From assembly GCA_948146395.1 (NCBI GenBank), contig OX411543.1, positions 26,552,026 through 26,616,025 on the forward strand: a stretch of DNA of 64,000 bases, written 5' to 3'. Positions 44,955-55,500 of the stretch are shown in pieces. The stretch is from Fragum whitleyi (taxonomy: Eukaryota > Mollusca > Bivalvia > Cardiida > Cardiidae). Every line of letters starts with the position of its first letter. The stretch's first letter is position 1. The notes beneath the pieces were generated by a model. The model was not told where the DNA came from and searched no databases. It saw nothing but the letters and a program-made list of their open reading frames with translations. The position numbers and the translations under genes are program-made.

Positions 44955-46537
44955 GTAAGTTTTTGCTACACATTACAAAAAAAAGGAAACAAAAAAAGTT
45001 CATTCTATCTTTTGGTCTATTTGATTGATTAATATCATATAGAGGATAATCGTTTGTTTAAGTGTAAGATCGATTTATATTTCATTGGGTGAACAAAAGC
45101 TATATTTTCACGAGTGGCAGAACCACGAGTGAAAACATAGCTTTTGTTTTTCACGAAATGAAATATTAATCAATCTTACTCGAAAAACAAACGATTATTC
45201 TATTTCTTCAACAAAAATGAGACAAAATGTGAAATTTCTAGGACATATTTTCGTAAAGCGCGTCATTTTGCGCGCCCCGCATAGATGACGTCAGATAGGG
45301 TGAAATGCACAAAAGCAGGGTATAAAATTTTGATAATTTCACTGCTTTTGCGGTGAGATTATCAAGTGATAATCTACCATTATTTCTCGATAAACCACCG
45401 AAAAGCATTAAAGAAAATGTTATAATTTGCAAGTAATTTTCACTTTTTTGTAAGCATAAACGTTGGACTGGTCGCTTAGCGAAAACGGTCGCTTCATGTT
45501 TTTATTTGTGGCTGATCTTGTCTGAATATACCTTAAATCCTATCTAAATTCTATTCCAATCCGTTTTTGAAAAAAAAGATCTTGAAAAATGTGTTGAATG
45601 ATGCTTTTAAAATGCTGAGTTAATTGTTCAGAATTACGAATTTGCACCCCTCGATTTCTTGAAATTACGAGAATCACTCATTTGGAAAACGCATTATAAC
45701 AACAAAGAAACGACATTTGGACCATAAAATCTTATTCGTTATAGTCGATATGTCGCACACATAATAAACGGAGTTTATTGTTTATCAGTTTTGAGACAAA
45801 CTAAAAGCTTTTGAAGTTATTCCAAAAACGTGACTAGAATGCTTTTTGAAAGACTAAAGCATGCCCTATTCTGATCTTAAAATTAACTTATTCCAATCAT
45901 TGAAGGCCATAAAGCCTCGTTCTGATGTAAAATTCAAGTCTATGATTCGAATTTATTGTTTAATTTATAAACAGTTGGCGTGTTGGTATGCATCACCAGT
46001 GCTTTACGGATTGCACCACCAAAGCGATGTACGAACGGCGTAACGGGCACGTGCACACCTGGCGGGAAATGTAGGGAGGACAGTTACTGTAGCGGTATCC
46101 GCATAGGAAGACGGCGTCTGTGCTGTAGGACAAAACCACGTGAGTATTGCAGAGGACTGGGGGGGGGGATAGATTCCCTCACAGTCGATTGTCTACAAAA
46201 ATATTAAACTGTTGATAAACTTCAGCTTTAGTCATGCTTCCAATATGTCGATTTTTTTTAAGATGATAGAGCAAAAGATGATTTTTTAATTCATTGAGGA
46301 ATCGAATAACGAACCTTAACCTCTTTTTGCGTATAAATACAAACTTTTGAATTTTTATTTAATTATTATTTTTTGGGGGGGGTGGGGGTGAGGGGGGTGG
46401 GGGTGGGGGGCATTAATTTAAATTTTAGACAATCAGAATGGTCGTATTTGATTGATATAATAAACAAGTTTTGAATGGTGAATATTTTATCATGTTATAT
46501 CCATTCTTATGCTACAGTTAAGAACATCGTGAAATTG

Positions 46538-46580
<43 letters not shown>

Positions 46581-49500
46581 ATGATTTTGGAATTCTTTGG
46601 GAATGAAATTGAATGAGTTTGTGGATCGAGTTTTGAGTGAAATTAAAGGGAGGTAATCCAATATCGGAAATTTTTATCAGGATGAAAAAAATTAGCGATA
46701 TTTATTAACCCCCTTTAATAAAATATGCATTACAGTTCTAAAAATAGCTTCCTATTTCTTCAGGAACCAACCAGACGCTTAAAATTTCAATTATGTAACT
46801 GAAATCGCGATTTGGTTCTTGCTTGATTGATTTTGAAGGTAGTTGTTGATCTTATATTTTTAGTCATTTGGGGCGTTTTTTGAGCAGTTTGAGTGAGTGT
46901 TTGGAATGAATGAATGGAGCGCTTAGTGAGGCGATTTAGAATGGTTTTGATTCAGATGAATGATAATTTCACGATGTTACTTACTGTATACACGGCATAT
47001 GTCTGCTGATCGCAGAGCTTTGACAAACAAAATAGCCTAAGATCAGCCCGTACCGACGTGAATTCAAATCTTAATTTAGACTGTCTCCTTTCTTCTCAAT
47101 ATATCTTGAGGAAATTTTGAGCCTAAATGGTTTAACTATCCCAGTGATTGTCAATTTGTTTGAAAGAAAATTGACATACGGCAGGATAAGGGTTTAATTT
47201 TATCTTGGCTTGTTAACAGATTTAGACCATAAAAGACAGTCCCCTTGTAGTTACATCGAGAAATTCACATCCATCTCATTCAAAACCATTCTAAATCGCC
47301 CTCGCCGCGTTCCATTCATCAATTCCAAACACTCATTTAAACCACTCAAAAACGTCCCAAAATGACCGAAAAAATAAAATCAACACTTACATTCAAAATG
47401 AATATAGATAGAAACACTCGCGATTTCACCGACATAATTAAAATTGTAAGCGTCTGGTTGGTTCTTGAAGAAATAGGATCGAGAGGGATGAATCTAAGTT
47501 GTAAGAACTTGTTTCCCGATCGATGTAAAATAAATAGGTTTAAATCAAGAAATAGGAAGATATTCATAGAACTTTTTTTCATCCTGAACAAAATAAGCGG
47601 TATTGGATTACCTCCCTTTATTTTCACAAAAAAAAACCCTCACTCATCGCACTTATTCAATTTCATTCCAAATTATTCCAAATTCAATCACCCATTCAAT
47701 TTCGAATGTTGTTAACCGTATTCCAGTATCCACCTGTTTCATAATACTCGTGAAAAATGACTCAAATGCATTCCTTGATAGAGCAATTGATTTTATGATG
47801 ATTGTAGTTCAAGTTTTGGAGTTTTGGATGTGTCTCATTTTAAAGTGAACTGAATACTACCATTTACATAGGGTGTTTTTTTTTCTAAGATGAATAGATA
47901 AATAAATAAATAATGAATACATACTATAGGTGTATTTTCAAAGCTGAGCTCTGACCTAGATGTTGAGTCCATTACCATAGGTTTATGAGTAAACCTTAAG
48001 ATCTAAGACAAGCACTAAGTTTCATTTGAAAGGTAATTTGTATCTTTATTATGTCTGTTTTCTCAATATTGAAAGAATAGCACGGAAATTTAACCGTTAA
48101 AAGTAGATTTGACAGCTCACCGCTCAAAATCTACCTATACAGCACCATCCACAGTCACAGATTTGGTATTCTCTTCTTTGTTGATGATTTAGTAGTTGTT
48201 TAAAATTGAGATAATAACTTAGCCCGTATTCGGTTTCACTTAATCGCAATGTGGGAACATTTCAGGTCCCGGGGTTCATTGTCCGCTCGGTAGTACCGGA
48301 TCGTGCGGCGGTAAGATGGGACTTGGTTGTAACTCCGGTAGTAGATGTAAGCTCCCTATAGGCATTAAGGACGGACTTGGAAAATGTTGTAGAGTAAAAC
48401 CGGCACCACCCAGTAAGTACAGCACATCTTGGACGAGCGACCAAGTCTTTTAAGATGCTCTTTTTAATCAACCATTTTCAAAACCCCCTTCTTTAATTCA
48501 AAATAATCTTAAAAATGTTACGTAACTGCTAAACAAAGTGAATGGATCCTGTGATGTTTTATTTCACCAGAATTTTCTCAATAAAACGATTCTTATGAGT
48601 TTGTACGTAATAGGCTCATTTAAAAACACGCAATAATATACATGTATTCAAATAGAATTATGTTACTTATTTGTAAACAAAACGTGTACTAAGCGACCAG
48701 CCCTGTGTTCAGCCCTGCGTTCAGGATCATAAAACGGCAACTCAGCTCTGCGTTCAGGATGAAAACGTTAGCGAAGCGCTTTCGAAATGATACCTCGCTT
48801 TGCATGTATATGCACATGCAAAGCGGGGTATCACCTCAAAGCGCTTGCGAAACGCTTTAACATCCTGAACACAGGTCAGTTTTTCCAATTATACCCCTCT
48901 TAGCTCTTGCACTTGCGTTCAAAGCGGGATATTATTGGCAAACTGAACGCAGGGCTCGATACGATTTGCGCTCGCAACGAACAGTTTTTATAGCGAGCAG
49001 TCTATCTTGAACGCACCGCAAGCGCTTTCCAAAATGATTGGTTGCTATGCAAAAAAACGCCATGATGAAGGCTGTTATTGACAACACAGTTCAAAAAGCC
49101 GATGTGATCATTTGTTCATAAAAGTTGTTGAACAATCAAAGCTTGCAAGGCCTACTTAATCTAATGTTTAACTTTTATTTGTCGAACTATCATGTGGAAT
49201 TATCAAATTGTTGATACATCAGCCCTGTGGCCAGGATGACAAAAAGATACACACTGTGTGCAAATTATACCCCGCTTTGCACACAAGTACACATGTAAAG
49301 CAGCGTAATCTTTGCAAACAATTTTTACCGTTTTGTCATCCTAAAAGAAGGGCAGATTCGTAGATAAACAGAAATAAAAAGATTCGTTTCACTTTTTTTT
49401 ACCCTTTTTAGCCACTTTATCAACTAGCCAGTATTTTATACTTTTTCACATTTGTGACCCGTCACGCGAAAAGGGACCATCTGGGTAGTGCGTAAAGTGT

Positions 49501-52500
49501 CGACCCTAGTCAGACTGCGCGTTTGGCGCAGACTGACTAGAGCCGAATTTCTTCGCAATGTGCATATTTTCTGAATCTGGAATTTACAATCTAACTCCCT
49601 GTGAAAGAATTTTTGAAATGCGACCTCTGGTTGACCTATGCTGGACCTAATCTCTCATTTCAAATAGTCATTTTACAGAGTTCCCAGATGGTCCCTTTTT
49701 GCGTGATGGGTAATATTGTATCATATTTTTGTATAGAAAAGCTGTGTCCATGGGGGAGTAGTGGAGCATGCACACGAACTAACAGGAAATGTGACAAAGG
49801 CAGTTCATGTCGATTTCCTATGTTACCTTTTCAAGGGAAACCCTCGCCTTTCGGACAATGTTGTAAAAGAAGGCCAATAATAAGCCCGGGTAAGTATAGT
49901 TACGAAGAGTTTACATAGAAAGTGATTTGGGAAATAAGTGGAAAGTCTGTGTGATTAAGTTATGAATAATTGCAAAATGAGCTAATAGAAATAACCCATT
50001 TTGTTCAAATTGACGACGATATCCGACGGCGGCACTTATTTTTTCCGCATATTTGTCTCTCACCAATGGGTTAATAATCGTAAAACTGATTGAGATAGCA
50101 GCTTGAGGCTAGAAAAGGATGTGGTGGTTGTACTGGTGAGAGAAATACCAGGGAAATTTTTAGCTGCTCCAGCCGCCGAGACATTACTGAAAAAATGTTG
50201 AAAGCGGCGTTAAACTCCAATTAATCATTTATTGAAAAAGAGATTGGTTCTAGTAGAGACCAATCAGATGTCGCATTTCAAACATTTTTTTTCATGGGAA
50301 TGTAAATTGATTATTTTAGATTAGAAAAATAAGTAAAGTGCGAAATGCTTCGACCCTAGTCAGTCTGCGCAGTCTACGCAGTCTGACTAGGATCGACATT
50401 TTACGCACTACTAATTTGGCCTCTTTTCGCGTGGCGGGTCAACGTTTTAAATGGGACCGAAAACAAGGCCACATATTATATTTGTTTCGCATTCAACTGA
50501 GAATTATTTCTAACAAATTTGAATAAATGTTGTATCTCAACTTTAAAGTGAATAATCAATGTAACAAAAACAATTTTCTGATATGTTCTTTTATCTTTGT
50601 GCAATTATTTTGGTATAACAGAAGAATTGCAACTTAAATCTGAATTTGAAATTTGAGAAAATATTCTTTTGAGCACGAGAAAAAATACATAGCCACGCCC
50701 CCTTATAGAACTGTTTGATTAAAGCATATTTTATGTTCTATACAGGTAAACTGTGTCCATGGGGAAACACCGGTAAATGTACTCGGACTAACAGGAAATG
50801 TAACAAAGGCAGCTCATGTCGATTTCCGTTGTTACCTATTGGAGGGAAACCCTCGCCCCTCGGAGAATGTTGTAGGGATAGACCAATTATAAATCTACCA
50901 GGTAGGTCAGTGTAAGCCTCAAGTATGGTGACATTTTTTCTCACACAAAATAACAGAGAGCAGTGCCACTAAATCGCAATATCTTGGAAGTTTCCTTTAT
51001 TCTTGATAAGTTTTCTAATAATATTTTTGACGACGCGGAGGGAAATAACCCCGTTGAATATTTTTGATACTACATAGGTGTTATTGTACTAGCGTACCAA
51101 ATATACAAATGAGCTAAGAGCGCATTGCAGTATTATTTAGTTGTCGAAAAAATGACGCCATAATGGCTGTGATTGCGCCATTTTACAAACGTCCTTATAT
51201 GTTCCGCGGACAATTTAAATCAATAAATTTTCAGAGTTTCGTTGATTTATCGCGGAAATCCGTGTCATATGTTAAAAAGAATGTCACACTTGTGGCTTTT
51301 CAAACTCGTCATCGAAAACAAATTTAAAATCGGCAATGGCTAATTATTATGTTTCTATAGATGCCTCGTTTAAATAATTTAGTCTTTCATGACAAATCAT
51401 TCAAAATCCTCTAATCCTCTTTTTTCTTGATAATAACAATGAGGCCTTGCGGTCAGGATGATTAAACGGTGCAACTGTTTGCAGATTATACCCCGCTTTG
51501 CACATGCAAAGCGGGGTATAATTTCCAAACAGTTTGTACCTCTTTTATTATCCTTAAACGCATTGCAGTATTTATCTTGTCAGATACTCATTACGATTGA
51601 TATTTCTCAATAAATAATGACGTTTTACCGTCAAAGGTTTTTTTTTTTTAACAAATCAATACAAAACCCATAGGAAGAGCGATGGATCCGTCACTCTCTC
51701 TGAAGTTTTTTTTAACATATGCCATGGTTTATCATCACAATTTTTTAGCATTATTGATACATTATAAAATGCGCATTTATTTTTGAAGCAAACGTGTTCA
51801 ACGGTTAAGTGCAATACGACATCGTGTTATTAAAAATATAGTGCATTATCATTTTTTTCTTCAAAATCTTTTCATTGGTGAAATTATCGTTTATTGGGAC
51901 GTTCAGGGATTGTATGATGAAAGGTTGAAATACATCCTGGAGACTGTCGGCCAGGACATTCACATTTCACCCACACTTGTTTACTCGTTACAGTTTGTCG
52001 CTGGGGCAGCGTGGGTCGCTGTGGGGGCAAAGGAAAATACCCAAATTGTCCCCGAGGTAGTTCCTGTAAAATTGCTACAAATGGTAAAGGATATTGTTGT
52101 AAGGACTCGCCGATCATTAAACCACCAATAGGTTAGTTGTTTTCTTAAAAAAGACCTTCTTGACTTTCAGCATTATAACGAACAAGTCCAAAGTCTTTTA
52201 ATAAGGCCTTATTCATAATCCGAGTATAGTTCGCGATTAAGGCAGTGGATCCGTAACGGTTCCGCAACGTTTCGGAAGTCATGAATTTGAACAGAGTTAA
52301 CTGAGATTTCTTAATGATTTCATTACGAAACCTTGGGTAGAATTGTGAAAGATCATGCGTTCCGAACTGTTGCAGAATTACAGTAAACTTGTTTTAAACG
52401 GAACCACCAAACACGGTCGTTCAAGAAAAAGGCCGCTTTATACACGTTTTGTTTACAAATAAGATAAATACTGTTTGATTGAATATGCATATTATAGTGA

Positions 52501-55500
52501 AATTCACAATTATCTTATGTTGTTAAACTCAATGGAATCGTCTCATCGAGACGACTCAGGTGAGTTTTAACAACAAAGGATTCATTTTCAAAAATTTTAG
52601 GATCAACTATTCCAACCTTTTAAGATACATGCATTTTGATTTAAAGAAGGCGATTGTGAAAACTGGCGCTTAACGGAAATGGTAGCTTGATAGACTTGGT
52701 CGCTCGAGCAAGATTAACTGTATTACGGGTGCACTACCTTAACAGAAAGACAAGAGCCCTTATTTCTATTGTGGTCCTAATTCATACTATATAGATCTTA
52801 TCACGGACTAAGCCGCCGTCACAGCGCAGTTGGTTGCGCGTCGGACTGTCTTTCTAGAGGTCTTGGGCTCCATCCCCGACAGCGGCACTCATTCTTTCCG
52901 ACTATTTGTCTCTTATCAATGGGTTGATAACCGTAGACCTATGTGAGATAGTAGCTCGAGGCTAGAAAAGGATGTGATGGCTGTACTGGTGAGAAAAATA
53001 AAAGGAATCCATTGATAGGTGCTCCAGCCGCCTCGATTTAACTGAAAAAAAATGTTGAAAGCGGCGTTAAACTCCATTCAGTCAATCTTATCACGGACTA
53101 GAAAGAGGCAACGGATGCTAACCATTCCTACCCACTTATACAGCTTGTTGGACTAGGGTTGTCAGATAAGTGACCGACTGACAAAAACAACGACTCCAAC
53201 CGTTAACCATCCCATGACAAGTCAAAAGCGCGCTTACCAGAAAGTCACCGAGCCAGTTGTACTTAATCTCAAACTCATAAAAAATAGAAAAAAAATAACA
53301 TTTCCGATTATGGTCGATATTGCTCGAGCGACCATGTATATTAAGTGACCAATTTAATTAAGCGACCGTTATTAAAGGTCCCTTCACCGTAAGCAAAATC
53401 TCTGGAAAAAAGAGCATTCTTAAACTCAAAATTGTTTATCATTGAATCTTATGTGTTGGAATCTATTTGAATCGTCTCATTGAGTCGATTCAATTGAGTT
53501 CTAACATTATAGAATTCAGTGAGACTTTTACGACAATCTGAACGTGAGACCAAAACGACCTGTCTAATTAATCGTGAAACATTGCATTAAGCGACCAATC
53601 ACATAAACGCACGATTTTTAGTGTTCCCCTTAATGGTCGCTTAACACAAGTTTTACTTCAAATTGAGATTACAGCTATATTTATATTACAATATTAATTC
53701 AAATGTATGAACTTTAAATGTAATATTGACAAGTTGTTAGAGATAACAACTTATTGGTATTATCTTTTATGCTCATACGTTCTTGCAAATTCTAAATTTA
53801 AGAAAAAATCTCAGTTGAGGATTTGAAAAGTTAGGTGCCCATAGGTATTTGTTTTTCACTAACACATTTCACGTATCTTTGGTATCTCATTTTCTTCTTC
53901 AGATAACGTTTGCAAACACGGAATGACAGGATTTTGTGGTAAAGGCCTGCCCAAATGTAGGAAAGGTTCGACTTGCCGTGTCCCCAAATCCCCTTTTCCT
54001 GGAAGACCAGCGCCCCCTGGAAGATGTTGTAGAGATAAACCGGAAATAAGAGGTAATGTAAAACTTATTTTAAACGACCACTAACGGGACCACCAAAAAC
54101 GGTCGTTAATAAAATGGCCGCCTTGTATGCGTTTGTTTACAAATAAGATACAGACTTTTTGATTGAATATGCATTTTATTGTGAAATTCTAAATAACGTT
54201 TTGTTGTTAAAACTCAATAGAATTGTCTCATTGAGACGATTCTGGTGAATTTTAACAACAAAGGAATCACGTTTAATAATTTTTGGACCTACTATTCCAA
54301 CCTTTTCAGATATATTGATTTAAAGAAGGGGATTTTGAAACGGTCGCTTAATGAAAATTGAGGCTTGATAGACGTGGTCACTCGAGCAAGATTACATGGA
54401 ATAATATCAAGCGCTACGTTTGAAACGGCACAAACTGTTTGCAAAATATACATCGCCTTGCACGCAAGTCTTGACATCCTGAAAGCAGGGCATTTTTTAC
54501 GCACGTACATTTTCATGCTCTTCTTTTTGAAAGTAAACACCATCGAGTAATTATCAGATTGAATGATTTTGGAATGATATCAGGCTGATATTGATAAGCA
54601 CTTCTAACTACAGTCTAATCTGTTTTAAGCAAGCGGTCAAGGGATATGCCAAAATCGCTTGCTTAAGACAGGTGCTTGCTTAATACAGGTCGACCTGATA
54701 TCAGGGGCGAGGGGGGGGGGGTTAAATGGTACATCATCATAGTTTTGATCAAGGAAAAGGCACAGAGAAAGAAAAATAACTTTTATTATGTTCATAGAAG
54801 ATTTACATCTTATTTCTCAAATAAACGGTGACATTTATCTTAAGATTGTGAAAAAATGTTTTTTTTTTTTTCTAAATCTCCAATGACCAATAAAACAATA
54901 GCCAAAATAATATTTATGAATCTATTCAATCATCGGAAGGCAATTCCACAAATTTATCACCAATTATATTTAAAAGCAAATGCCCTCTCTGAAACAAAAT
55001 CTATAATTTCTTACCCATTACAGACCTAAAAACTGCATTTTTCCACCAAATCTTTTTGGCTGAATTAAATACGAAAGCCAACCTTTGAATAGAGTATTAT
55101 TAGTACTTTCGATCTCTACTCGACTAAAAAATAAATCAATAAAAATCTGGATTTTTTATATTTTTTTTATTTTTTTTATTTTTTTATTTTTTATATTTAT
55201 CATTGAATATTGATTAGTTTAAACAAATCTTATTGCCAGTATATTACAAAGATAATTTATCATTGAAATAAATATACAAATGTTTAATGGCAAAGGGGTC
55301 TGGCAACAAGTTCGAACAGCTTAGATACGACTTTTCCCTTTGAAATTTTGCTTGTTATCTTCTTCAGTTTGAAGTGATTTGATATTTTGGAGTGTTTGGG
55401 GGGAGTTTTGAGTGAAATTTAGTGAGTTAATACATAATTACTAATGTCGTCCAAGCTTGACGACATGGTCGATAATTTATAACCTCCCTTGTAAAAATCT

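Noticed and set aside
45998..46139. Alternative acceptor 'caccag' for WAP gene exon 2
   Set aside because: With exon 1 in phase 1 it gives the wrong frame and an early stop, and the signal peptide would be incomplete. The acceptor at 45974 solves both.
47362..47715. 117-residue frame in intron 2
   Set aside because: It lies wholly inside an inverted Tc1/mariner-like MITE, and an overlapping frame on the other strand is equally long.
51841..52131. 96-residue plus-strand frame overlapping exon 6
   Set aside because: Different frame from the cysteine module. The exon 6 frame keeps the six cysteines and both splice phases.
54292..54543. 83-residue minus-strand frame repeated at 61522-61773
   Set aside because: It recurs only because the whole segment is duplicated. 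It runs through MITE sequence and has no domain.
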